In this document: piece by piece, positions 32,225 to 42,775 of the stretch
Numbering within the stretch: the first letter of the stretch is position 1
Layout of the letters: each line of letters begins with the position of its first letter
Origin: Ypsolopha sequella
Lineage: Eukaryota; Arthropoda; Insecta; Lepidoptera; Ypsolophidae
Direction of reading: 5' to 3'
Assembly (NCBI GenBank): GCA_934047225.1
Contig: OW203988.1
Span: forward strand, 9,644,229 to 9,708,228
DNA: 64,000 bases
The notes under the pieces: model-generated
Database searches by the model: none
What the model was told of the DNA's origin: nothing
The model's input: the letters and a program-made list of their open reading frames with translations, nothing else
Translations under genes and position numbers: made by a program

Positions 32225-33015
32225 AACCGGCCTAGTGCGAGTCTGACTCACGTACCTAGGGTTCCGTATCGTGGATGATGAATTTAATTTCGTATTTTTT
32301 TTTTGTGAATTCCGCTATTTTTCCTGTTATATTTACGTAAACACATATTACCATGATTTTTTTCATATTTTTCGGTTTTGGGGAGGGACATATATTTTTT
32401 TGTAGTTTTTCTGGGATTTCTCTAAATAGATGCAACTACATATAGCCAAACCGTATATTTTGGGATCAGCTCTTTAATATCTACAATTTGATACCCATAT
32501 TGTATTTTTATATAATATTTTATTTATTTATTTTATATCTTTGTTTATTTTTCTCATTTGTAGTTGTACTCAACTTTTTTTCAATCGCTATATTGTAATC
32601 GTCATTTTTTTCATATTTTGCAGTCAATCAGTTTCGGAGAAAAGGGGGAGGGACATACATATTTTTTTTCAAGGTTTTTCGAAACCAGTGCCAGTAAATA
32701 TAGTTAAAGTATATATTTTTACAATCACCTGTTCAATATCTACAATTTGATACCCATATTGTATTTTTAGGATAATATTTTTTATTTTTCTCACTTTTGT
32801 TTTGGAAATATTTTGAACAATTTCAAATTTTTAATATGTTTTTTTACACCGTGATTATGTAAGCAAATTAATGCAATTTTTGTGCCAAATTTCAAGTCTT
32901 TATCTTTAACGGTGCTAAAGTTATGAGGCTTTGACATACGGACGGACGGTCGGACAACGGAGTCTCACCATTAAGGTTCCTTTTGTACCTTTTAGGTGCG
33001 AAACCCTAAAAATTA
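32225..33015. repeat. Dispersed 'gggttccgtacc' repeat, expanded copy with a 250-bp tandem duplication
   Basis: Begins 'ccggcctagtgcgagtct' and 'agggttccgtatcgtgg', and ends with the 'aacggagtctcaccatta' / 'gcgaaaccctaaa' right end. Inside, a block running from 'tttttttcatattttt' through 'atctacaatttgatacccat' to 'attgtattttta' occurs twice, about 250 bp apart (from 32358 and 32608). Non-coding. Confidence 0.65.
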
Positions 33016-34129
33016 AAGCATTCGATATCGGATCGAAACAGTGGACAAAGGCTTAGGTTCTAGCAGAACAGGCTGTTTTTATTTGTTTTCTCGCACGTCA
33101 TATTTTATTTACACTAACTTTCGATCTACCTAAAAACGTTTTACACAGCGTATCAGACGCTTGAATCTCATCAAATGTAGCAAATCATACTTTAATTAAT
33201 TCCTATGGAATAATTGGGAAGACTTTCGTGTCCCACCTTGCCAACCGCCCCGTATTTTTGCTGAAAATTTAAATGTCCCGCCGGGACAAGCCTCGTCCCG
33301 TATTTTGTCCTGCCTTACACCAAACAGATACTTAAATTACATAAATCTTCGTAAGATAGATAAGTTAATGAAAACAATAAGGTAATTTGCCAATAAAGAT
33401 TCAAATATTTTCATCTTTAGTATGCTAAGCTGCTATGCGAGCACGTACGCATCGATTAGATAAATTTGACAGATAGAATCGATAAATTCTAAACGATAAC
33501 CCTTATTGCAATGAAATAAGAGTTACATTTTTATTTATCGAATCGATGTCGAGTCGATACCAAGTTCATGCCAATTTCCTGGAAAGAGTCTAAAATACAC
33601 TTAATGGACAGATGTTCAATAAAGAATAAAGCGGAACTTTTGACAATGTTATTAACTAACCATGAACTATGACAATTTCTGACTCTTAAGATTACAATTA
33701 TGTTTTAAAAAATTCGTACAGACTCAAAAAATGGGTAAACTTGGATCTGCAAGGTCTGTAGCAAAATACAGTTTAAAGAATAAATTTATAAACATTAAAA
33801 ACAATTTATTTCAATTTATTTGTTTCGGACGAAAATGGATAATTCCATTTTTTCTAGTTTCTTTGATCACAAGTCCCTTGCATTCCAGAAAAAAAGTTGG
33901 TACCTTTAGTCCCACCCCTACAGTCCCCAGTCGGCCCAGCTGAAAGCTTCAATTACGTCGAGTGACTTGTTCACGCAGGTGACTCCTTAATTACATGGCA
34001 GACTCCGGACTGAAATGGCTCAACGGGTTAACAGATAAGCGAGGCCTCCCCACAAGCACCTGAGTATTTTGATTCTATTACAGTTTTAGAACCTGTTTAA
34101 AGTTTAACCGTCACGCTGTGAAACTTTGA
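33016..34129. other. Intergenic sequence
   Basis: Nothing recognised. Confidence 0.4.
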
Positions 34130-34345
34130 AACTTAGTTCAGTAACATTTTCATAATTTCGTATGGTGCTGATAATGTTTGAATAGCCAAAAAAATTTGGG
34201 CAAGTGCAACTCGAACTCGCGCACAAAGGGTTTCGGTAAATAACAACAATGGTAAATAACAACAATGTGTATACCATAAATGACATCGCATCTTTGAGGA
34301 GACAAAAACAAGCCCCCAAAATAGTAGAGTACGGAACCCTAATAT
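34130..34345 (-). repeat. Dispersed 'gggttccgtacc' repeat, minus-strand copy
   Basis: 'gtgcaactcgaactcgcgca' and 'gtacggaaccctaatat' are its two ends in reverse. A 16-bp unit 'gtaaataacaacaatg' is tandemly doubled at about 34234-34266. Confidence 0.6.
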
Positions 34346-34510
34346 CTTAACCGCTATACCTTTCCTGTATTGTTTACTTAATCACCTATTACCATGATTT
34401 TTTTCATATTTTCCGGTCCTCCGTTTCGGAAATAAGGGAGGTTAACACATGATAACGTTAAAAATGCAACTTTTACAAGGTTTTTTGTATGAGGGATCCT
34501 CTTGGGCTTC

Positions 34511-34815
34511 ATTTTTAGGGTTCCGTACCCAAAGAGTAACCAACGGGACCCTATTACTAAGACTTCGCTGTCCGTCTGTCTGTCCGTCTGTCACCAGGCT
34601 GTATCTCATGAACCGTGATAGTTAAACAGTTGAAATTTTCACGGATGATGTATTTCTGTTGCCGCTATAACAACAAATACTAAAAATCAGAATACAATAA
34701 ATATTTAAGGGGGCTCCCATACAACAGACATGTTTTATTTGCCGTTTGTATAGATATATGGTACGGAACCCTTCGTGCGCAAGTCCGACTCGCACTTGGC
34801 CGTTTTTTTTTTACT
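34511..34815 (+). repeat. Dispersed 'gggttccgtacc' repeat, most complete copy
   Basis: Begins 'tttttagggttccgtaccc', has 'cgtctgtctgtccgtctgt', 'atctcatgaaccgtgatag' and 'ttgccgctataacaaca', and ends 'ggtacggaacccttcgtgcg' then 'ccgactcgcacttggccg' and a T run. Short inverted ends ('gggttccgtacc' against 'ggtacggaaccc') suggest a MITE-like structure. It is followed to about 34997 by a second, reversed fragment. Confidence 0.75.
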
Positions 34816-34997
34816 TTTATTATTTGTCATGAAAGATGCCACAGTAACACGTAATCTGTGAAAATTTCAACTGGCTACCTATAACGGCTTAAGCTGTAGA
34901 CCACTGTGACAGAGGGACGGACGGATGGACAAACAGCGGAGGCTTAGTAATAGTAGGGTCCCATTTAGCACCCTTCGGATACGGAACTCTAAAAACA

Positions 34998-36381
34998 AAT
35001 TTTCTGCGAAAACTGTAAGTTCAGTTTGGCCAATTACAGCGCAGAATTGCAGTGTTATAATGAAATATTATAACAGCGGTGAAACAATGTAGGTACTTAT
35101 AAAACCGCTTTTGATGTTGTAATTACTACAGTTGCCACAAAATAAGAGGCCCGTTTTGACAGATAAGAACGACCATAGAATATAACTTTACATGTAATAA
35201 ATGAAACGGTTAACAAATAATTATTAACTTATTGGGTTTAAAGAAAATAAATAAACGTTTTTTAATTATCACGGAACATATTTCAAGTACTATTTTCACG
35301 CATATTCCAAAATAAAATGCAATTTTGAATTACTACACAATGTCTCAAAAACAGTTACATTCTCAGTCAATTTTTTCTTAATAATAGTGTTGTAACCAGA
35401 TAATCGCCTAATTTCACGGACTCAATTCGATTCCACGTGGAAATAATTAACTCGTTTTAATATTGATAAAATAATTGTAATGATCTGTAATTAGCTTTTG
35501 TGAGACCAGTACACAAAAAGCCAAGTTTAAATTTCCTTTTTTTTTGCAAATATAAACTTTTTAGATTTGACCATTTGCATGTATTAAATACAAATTTTGT
35601 AACGGTGTCGCGTATACCGAAAAATATAATATAATAATTGTGCTAAATAATGTTACATACCACTTAGCTTTTAAACTTATAGTTTACAAAAACAAAAAAT
35701 CTATATATAAAAAACATGCATTTATTGCTTAAAGTCCCATTTTTTTTATTAATGAATTGGTTTACAGGCAGTTTTCCATAAATCATCCTATCAATAGACA
35801 GATTGGCTGGTAAGAAATATGGCAGTATTTTTTTTTATAAGGCATGGAGCAATTTTTTCATCTTGAAGCCTACATATTTTTCTTACTGGCCAGTATTTTA
35901 TATCTATCAACGCTCAGACCTCTATCTAATTTGAGGTCAGTGAAGTACAATACAAAATATTACTGGCACGTAAGGATTTCCATTTCAGATTCTTTTCGTA
36001 GAGAAAAAAAATAAAAGCTGGTTTTAGCACCCGAAATATCTTTATATCACCATATTGGAAGTCGTTGTGCTCCAGTTTGTTTTTAGTGTTTTTTTCTTGT
36101 GACTTTAGGCTTTACTTTTGAACTGTTTATATTTTCTTTCACGTTGACTTTGGCAATTATGTTTATTCTGGAAATTATAACCAATAAACTTGAAAATATT
36201 TCAAACGATAACAAACTCATAATATTTTGAATCGATTTCTCGTGAGAATCGGTTGACATAGTTACCGATTTGCATGGTTCACATCCATAGATACGTTGCG
36301 ATGACATATGTCCAAACGGACCTATTACATTGTGACTACTTTAGTAGATAAATGTATATATTTTGTGGTAAACTAGATCTA
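34998..36381. other. AT-rich intergenic sequence
   Basis: Nothing recognised apart from homopolymer runs. Confidence 0.4.
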
Positions 36382-36661
36382 CTTGGGATATCTCTGATGG
36401 ATAAAATCCGAAGCGAAGATATCCGTCAGAGACCGAAGGTGACCGACATAGCCTGCCGAATCAGTAAGTTGAAGTGGCAGTGGACTGGCCATATTTGTCG
36501 CCGACGTGATGACCGTTGGGGCCGTAAGGCATTGGAATGGAGACCACGTACAGCAAAGCGTCGTAGGCCGCCCTCGTGCCCGCTGGACTGACGATCTGAA
36601 GGACGTTGCAGGTGGCGGCTGGATATGGGGGTGGACGAATACGGGTTGATGGATGGGTGGA
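36382..36661 (+). pseudogene. RTE-type LINE, 3' end of ORF2 (fragment)
   Basis: About 65 codons match the C-terminal tail of RTE-clade endonuclease/reverse transcriptases: a KVTDIACRISKLKWQWTGHI segment, then WGRKALEWRPRT. A frameshift near 36565-36575 moves the following RARWTDDLKDVAG-type segment into another frame. After the stop comes a short 3' UTR and a GGATGGGTGG tail. Severely 5'-truncated and inactive. Confidence 0.8.
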
Positions 36662-37044
36662 AACTAGATCTACTATGCGGACCTTTTTTTTTCAAGAAAT
36701 AATCTTTACCAATTTTATCGAATCCCGTTTGGTGTAACGAACAGTGTTAGCAGCTTTTGGAACTTCCCGAGTCGATAAGTGCATCCGCTTCATGGCCATA
36801 ATTTATTGTGATATGGCGATTCTAAAATTTTCAGAAATAGCACAAAAATATGTAAATATGTACCAAGAGGAATAACAAAGTAAAGTTTTGAAAGTAAACG
36901 CAATCTTCTTTGTTATATATTTGGGTACCTATAATAACAACTTTAGTGCGTAGAAGGCAAGTCAAGTGCAAAACGCAGCTCTATTTAGTAGTGAATTTGA
37001 TATTTTTTTATTATCACATAGTTAAGACTAGGAGCATCGGTGAC
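36662..37044. other. Intergenic sequence
   Basis: Nothing recognised. Confidence 0.4.
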
Positions 37045-37185
37045 CCTATGTATCGAGTAACAAAATGGGACCAATATGTAGTTGTGTAGAAAAAAGACAC
37101 TACATCAAAATAACTAGAGTTGGCTAAGCGCCACCTGGAGCATTTTGTGTACTACGAATTGGTCACATCTTGTAACTCGATAGAG
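37045..37185. mobile_element. Small fold-back MITE
   Basis: 'ctatgtatcgagtaacaaa' and 'accaatatgtagt' face 'actacgaattggt' and 'ttgtaactcgatagag' in inverted orientation around a ~70-bp middle. No target duplication identified. Confidence 0.6.
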
Positions 37186-37874
37186 AGGGTTTTACCCATA
37201 CACGCCCGTAGTCCAAGTGTAAAGACTAGCTAGACTAAACGATATTGTTTGTGTTATCTCTTACTTACATGTGTGTGTGTGGGCGATAGGATATGCTCGG
37301 TTTGATCCAATCACTTCGTATGTTCACGTCAATAAATTAAATATTAACAAGGTCACGTCAATTTATATTGAATCTGAGAAAACGACGCCGAAATTCAAAT
37401 ATTTTATTCACAGGAAATAAAATTTGAAATTATATTTTTTCTCACGATTTCTTGGAAATATTTTTACCATAAATTTCAAGGCATTTTTTATCATGAATAA
37501 GTTAGGTATAAAAACCGGCCAAGTACGTGTCGGGCCACGCGCAGTGTAGGGTACCGTAGTTGCCCTACACAACATGCGGACTTCTTCTCCAAGAACATTT
37601 TATAAGTTTATAGACTAATACAGATCGCGCCAAACTTCTAGTCTTCTAAGTACTTCTAGTAAAATTACTCAGAGAAACATACTAGCAAAAATATATTATT
37701 TACTCAATAATGATTGTAATGTGGTCATTATTTTGACAACCTTCTTTGAGCTAAGTCGACCCTTCCGCGCTACTTGAATAGCAAAGTTGTATGGACTTTA
37801 ATTGCTAGTGAATTTTAGACGCCAGCAATTTCCTTTGAAAATCCATTATTGTCGAGTTTTGATTCAAAAATAGT
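37186..37874. other. Intergenic sequence
   Basis: No gene. A short trace of the 'ccggccaagtacgtgtcggg' end of the dispersed repeat lies at about 37515-37560. Confidence 0.4.
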
Positions 37875-38060
37875 CAGGTGTTCCGGGTACTTTTGGTTTT
37901 CCTCTTCTTCAGTTTGTCGCCAGTTTGGTCGGACGGACGGCCCATAGTCGAGCTTTACCTTCTACTTGCGCACCATACATTTCTTTCATGACTCTACTTT
38001 CATTCATCTTCTCTTTATACCCAAACCACCGAAGCATTCCTTTTTTCAGTCTGGTCACTA
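37875..38060. repeat. Retroposon fragment ('actcacgcctgtctcc' family), copy 4
   Basis: 'ttccgggtacttttgg', 'tcttcagtttgtcgcca' and 'agctttaccttctacttgcg' extend the right-hand part of the family seen at 10740-10775. Confidence 0.5.
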
Positions 38061-38098
38061 CATCAGCTACATCTTCTTTCTACTACTATTATATGATT

Positions 38099-38448
38099 TT
38101 TCAATGCATGTGCTCGTGAAGGCCCACTTTTTATGCATCAAAACCGAACAGAAAGTCGATTATTTTGCCCTAGGGCTTTATTATTATTATTATTTTTAAT
38201 TTGTTTACAATGGTTGGCTAACCTGCAGTCTTTCCTGTGTACCATAAATGTCAGACTTTTTTTTCCACTGTTTAACGGCTCCGGATACAGTCCTTTTGAG
38301 CCAATTAAAATTTAAAGTTCACAAAATTATATTTGTTTTATTTTTATTTCCTCACACTATGCATTGAAAAACGTAGTATGATACAGCTCGTGTTTTAAAT
38401 CGTCCTCGTAATTTATTCCTTTGCGCCCTTGTAGCATAAACTACTATT
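38099..38448 (+). mobile_element. Dual-hairpin MITE family, copy 3
   Basis: 'ttcaatgcatgtgctcg' at the left, 'ccctagggcttta', 'actatgcattgaaaaacg', and the right end 'ttgtagcataaactactatt'. The second hairpin is partly deleted. Confidence 0.75.
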
Positions 38449-39385
38449 AACTTTTAATATACGTATTCAAATGTTTAATTTTTCTATCTAAATTACTACA
38501 CAAGTTTATTATAGTACCAGAATGTACTTACATGTTAATTAGACAGAAAAATGCATTTGAACACATTTGCCTTTTTGTTTACCTTTAGGACGTAACTACG
38601 TAAACAGAGTGATATATTTTATATTCTGCAGTACAAAATATACGAATGTACGAAATGTAAGAATATTAACGTAAGCGAGTAAAACATTTTCAAAGTATTT
38701 TTCTCATCATGTGCCATTATTTTTATTTCCAAAGTAAATGCGGCAGACAATTTCATATCCCATTTAGAATAATATGCGTGGAAATGATCGAGAATCAAAA
38801 TTCCCTCCAGCTCTTCCCTTTTCGCAATGTTATTCTAATTTCGATACAGTTACCCGCATACGAGTGCCCGATATAATTCCTCTGAATAGGTCGTCGTGTA
38901 CGGTAGGGTTACCATGGCGTAGCCACTAGTCAGTCGGTACAGGGAAGAGATTCAAATACATAATTGATACTCACAATACAACAAATCTTTTAGATCTGCA
39001 CAAACCTGTTTATTGATTGCTTTTATTTTGTGAAAACCAGATACGATTGTTAGCTCAGAACGGCGCAATTACTTGAAAAAATAATGTCTTGCTTGCCTTG
39101 ATAATTTGAAAGATATTTAATATAATAAGATAAAATTAAGCCAATTAAAACAGCGAAAAGATATTTGCAGTATGCGTAGCTGTACCGTGTTCGTAATGTT
39201 TTCTTGACGATAACTCCGGAACCATTTTCCGGTGTTTTGATAATTTATTGTTTGTGTAGACTACGAGTATAATTCAAAATAAGGCAAAAGTAAATGAAAT
39301 CTAATAAATAGCTTACATTGAAAATATAACAAACTTGAATTAAGAAATAAACATACGCAACAAATTAAAAATCTCTTGTTTACTA
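38449..39385. other. Intergenic sequence
   Basis: Nothing recognised. Confidence 0.4.
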
Positions 39386-39888
39386 GGCGATTCTCCGGGT
39401 TTTTTAACAAAATATTAAGAAATAATTATAACGGCTAAAATAAAAATTTCAGCTGAGAGCAATAATAATAATAATAATAATAATGTTTATTTCATAACTT
39501 TCTAAACTAATATAGAACAAGGTTGAGACCACCTATTAAGTATAAGAATACCTGTACCAGGTGGTCTCGCTCTTTATAGCAAACAATTCATTTACTTATC
39601 AGTCAGAATAAACTTTTAAAACTATAAACTAATAAAGTTAAGGACAGACATGTATACCAATAGTTCACTAAATGCATAAACATATTTTTAATATAATTGG
39701 ATTTTCCATAAGATTATTTTAGGAATTTACGGCTGGGATCACGACTATGGAAAAGTCAATTATAGCTATTGTAACATATATTTATGCATATAACAAACTA
39801 TTGGTATACATTACTGTCAGCTAAAAGTTGTATTTTGCCCGTTATAATTACTTCTTAATATTTTGTTACCAATCCGGAGAATCGACTC
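39386..39888. mobile_element. Fold-back MITE family F, copy 1, split by a LINE tail
   Basis: Outer ends 'gcgattctccggg' and 'ccggagaatcgac' are inverted, and 'caaaatattaagaaataatt' faces its inverse near 39850. The central palindrome surrounds 'tttacggctgggatcacgac'. A second copy is at 41551-42305. The left arm is interrupted from about 39463. Confidence 0.75.
39463..39640 (-). repeat. LINE 3' tail with (ATT)n, inserted in family F copy
   Basis: An (AAT)n run followed by 'gtttatttcataactttct' and two 'ggtggtctc'-type segments; read on the minus strand this is a LINE 3' UTR ending in (ATT)n. A similar tail lies at 57790-57850. Confidence 0.55.
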
Positions 39889-41041
39889 TAAAAGTCGCTT
39901 TGTACATTTCTCATGACACGCAGTATTTGCAGCGGAACGCTAGTTTCCGTAATGTGTTCACATTACTTAAGGCGATTACCATCGCCAATTAGCAGCTCGA
40001 TATTTGGAACTACGAATATCAACGGAAATGACATTGAAATAACGTTCATATCAGCGCGCAATGCATAGTGGCTGTTACGACGCTCGCTGCGTCCTTGATA
40101 GGGCGAAATAGGAGAAAATTATACTTTTCACTTGGACGCGATTACTCGATTGAATAATCTTATGTTATGTTTATAGCTATCAAGTTTATCTATTTATCAA
40201 AGCATAGATGAATTCAATCGGCCAAGCCACTCAGGAGCAATAGGGAATTTGAGGTCAAAAAACACCATTCAGTAAAAAAAAAATATCATGTAGAAGTTTT
40301 GGTGTTATGAAAAAGAAAAATGTTGCATATGTTGTCTAAGAGTTGATTATTCATAATACATTTTTTCATTATTTTTGGTTTGGCCATAAACGAGGAGTAG
40401 GCTTTAGAAAGTACTCATTTGGCAATAGTAAGGCCCTTAACATTACGTATCTTTACGTAATGTTCTACAGAGACAGCGTGTATCATGGTCACCCTCGACG
40501 TGCACATTTGCTATTCCGCCTACGTAGCCGTGTTTGAACAGACAATTGACTCCGCGATAACGTTCCGCTTTACACGACTTACTTCTATTTTTGTGACATG
40601 AAACGAGCCTGGATTACGACAATTCACGATACGGGATATGTATTGTTACAGCGGGTACCTTCTTTAAATTAACGTATTTACTTCAGAGACATGAAAGAAC
40701 TTGTACCTTGATGTAGGAATCGTTTTGATCGTACAACCTTTAGAAGATAAAAAGCTTAAAATAAATTAATGTACATTTGTAAATACGCTTCATTTGTCAA
40801 AATCTTACGTCATCAAAGATTGTGCCCTTTTTTCTTTGAGTTAACGAACATACATGCAAAATTTTAGGTAACTTAACCCTTTATTTGTTACGAATTTCTG
40901 ACAGAACGCAAGAATAGACTGACGGACAAACGCAGAGGCTTCTATTTAAGGATTTCTGTTTTTGACGAAAGAACTTTTTACCACGATTTCAAGTACGACC
41001 TCTTAAAGATTATACGTTTTTATTGCGAAATCCATCGCTTT
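39889..41041. other. Intergenic sequence
   Basis: Nothing recognised. Confidence 0.4.
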
Positions 41042-41157
41042 AATACTCTAATTATTATTAGAGTGCATTACCAACTAGAAATCAACCAGGAACAAATTTA
41101 AAAGCACAAATGTTTTTGAAAAAATTCCTCGGGCCAGGATTTGAAACTACGGCCTAG
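41042..41157 (-). mobile_element. SINE family T, truncated copy
   Basis: Body sequence 'attattagagtgcattac', 'aaaaaattcctcgggccagg' and the last part of the tRNA-like head ('atttgaaactacg'). It abuts a 'gggtttcgtgccc' segment exactly where the head should continue. Confidence 0.65.
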
Positions 41158-41231
41158 GGTTTCGTGCCCAAAAGGCAAATCGAAGCCCTATTAATGTCAC
41201 TCCGCTATCCGTCTATCTGTCCGTATGTCAC
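41158..41231 (+). repeat. 'gggttccgtacc'-type segment between SINE units
   Basis: 'agggtttcgtgcccaaaag' through 'gtatgtcacgggtccgtag'. The same junction with SINE sequence occurs in inverse orientation near 55135, so the two parts travel together. Confidence 0.6.
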
Positions 41232-41516
41232 GGGTCCGTAGGTTCGTATTATAGGATGGGTAGGTATTTATTTAGACTGACAGACTTTAAAAGAACACGT
41301 AACTGAACTGTTTTATTAAGATTCAATCAATATTTATTACAATAATAAATAGTCTAATTATTATTAGAGTGCATTACAAATTTGAAATCAATCAGAAACA
41401 AATTTATAAGCACAAATATTTTGAAAAAATTCCTCGTGCCAGGATTTGAACCTGCGACCTCCTGCTTACATGACAGGCGCGCTACCGACTGCGCTACCGA
41501 GGTTCGTATCTGGAAC
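41232..41516 (-). mobile_element. tRNA-derived SINE family T (tRNA-Thr-like head)
   Basis: On the minus strand the head (41516 to about 41445) reads 'gtagcgcagtcggtagcg' (box A region), an anticodon loop 'catgtaa' with TGT on a 5-bp stem, and 'aggttcaaatcctgg' (box B). The outer acceptor pairs and one T-stem pair fail, so this is a SINE head rather than a tRNA gene. The body continues to a T/A-rich tail containing 'gtaatgcactctaataata'. Confidence 0.75.
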
Positions 41517-41550
41517 GACGAATTTTTTAACTAAATCTATACACAGAAAG

Positions 41551-42305
41551 GTCGTTTCTCCGAATTGGTAACAAAATATTAAGAAATAATTATAACGGCT
41601 AAAATCCAACTTTTAGGTAAGAAAACTTATTTTTCAATGCATTTGCTCGTAAAGGCCCACTTTTTATGCATCAAAACCGAACAGAAAGTCGATTATTTTG
41701 CCCTAGGGCTTTATTATTATTTTTTTAATTTATTTACAATGGTTGGCTAACCTGTAGCCTTTCCTGTGTACCATAAATGTCATACATTTTTTTTCACTGT
41801 TTAACGGCTCTGGATACAGTCCTTTTGAGCCAATTACAATTTAAAGTTCACAAAATTATATTTGTTTTCATTTCCTCACACTATGCATTGAAAAACGTAG
41901 TATGATACACGGGCGTAAGAGCAATAAATTACTCGGTTACGTTTAAAACACTCACTACGCTCATGTTTTAAATCGTCCTCGTAATTTATTCCTTTGCGCC
42001 CTTGTAGCATAAACTACTATTAAAAGCTTGCTATAATGTATAAACATATTTTTGATGATATTACAATACTCGTAGCTATAAAACAATTGGCTTTTCCATC
42101 GTCGTCGTGATACCAGCCGTAAATTCCTAAAATTATCTAATATCACGCTTATGGAAAATCCAATTAATTTTAAGCTACCATAATATAATTAAAAGTATGT
42201 TTATGCTAATGACAAACTTTTAACAAAGGGTTGTCTCAGCTAAAAGTTGCATTTTGGCCGTTTTAATTATTTCTTAATATTTTGTTTCAAAACCGGTGAA
42301 TCGAC
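41551..42305. mobile_element. Fold-back MITE family F, copy 2, split by a dual-hairpin element
   Basis: The ends 'gtcgtttctccgaattgg' and 'accggtgaatcgac' plus the inner 'caaaatattaagaaataatt' pair match copy 1. The middle contains 'gtgataccagccgtaaattcc' relatives of 'tttacggctgggatcac'. The left arm is interrupted at 41633-42022. Confidence 0.75.
41633..42022 (+). mobile_element. Dual-hairpin MITE family, copy 4 (most complete)
   Basis: First hairpin from 'ttcaatgcatttgctcg' to 'actatgcattgaaaaacg' (about 41890). Second hairpin from 'gggcgtaagagcaataaatt' to 'atttattcctttgcgccctt', with an internal 'gtttaaaacactc' / 'catgttttaaatc' stem. Ends 'aaactactatta'. Confidence 0.8.
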
Positions 42306-42372
42306 CCTTAACATTTTATTGCTATCCTATCAATAAAATGAAAAATTATTACAATAATATTATCCTATCTTA

Positions 42373-42576
42373 CATGGGCGTAGCCGAGGAGGGGTTTAAA
42401 CCCCCAAACCCCTCCCACTACCGAAAAATTTAAAGTGGTTAAGTGCCACTTCTGCTAGCAAGTGCTAGAAGCGTTTTGCGTTTACAAACAATTTTTTAAT
42501 AATAATGTTAATTTTATTTCATGCAATTTTTTGTCGTTTTATTTTCTCCCTAAACTAAAACCTGGCTACGCCTGTG
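42373..42576. mobile_element. hAT-like MITE, 204 bp
   Basis: Terminal repeats 'catgggcgtagcc' and the inverse of 'cacaggcgtagcc' are flanked by an exact 8-bp duplication CTATCTTA (42365-42372 and 42577-42584), the length typical of hAT elements. A C-rich segment 'aacccccaaacccctccc' lies inside. No coding region. Confidence 0.85.
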
Positions 42577-42722
42577 CTATCTTATATATCAAATACTGCA
42601 TTTTTCAAACTTTCCTTTACACTCATATCGTAAAATAAGAATTATAGAATTAAATGAGACTTGAGGATAATTCATGATTTATATAAAAACGGCTCACCTC
42701 AATACGTGTTATGATCGGGAAA

Positions 42723-42763
42723 GCCGACCAGTTTCAGCAGATTTAGACTGCCTTCATCTGGGC
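42723..42763 (-). ncRNA. Hammerhead-ribozyme-like motif after PLE copy A
   Basis: Same sequence as at 50064-50104, described there. Confidence 0.6.
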
Positions 42764-42775
42764 GAGTAAAGACGT

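Noticed and set aside
37925..38315. Small frames in the dual-hairpin MITE (also near 11,130, 18,000 and 62,850)
   Set aside because: They recur only because the MITE recurs; indels between copies break the frame, so no coding constraint is visible.
41445..41516. Functional tRNA-Thr gene
   Set aside because: The acceptor and T stems have mismatches, and the sequence continues into a SINE body found elsewhere in the window.
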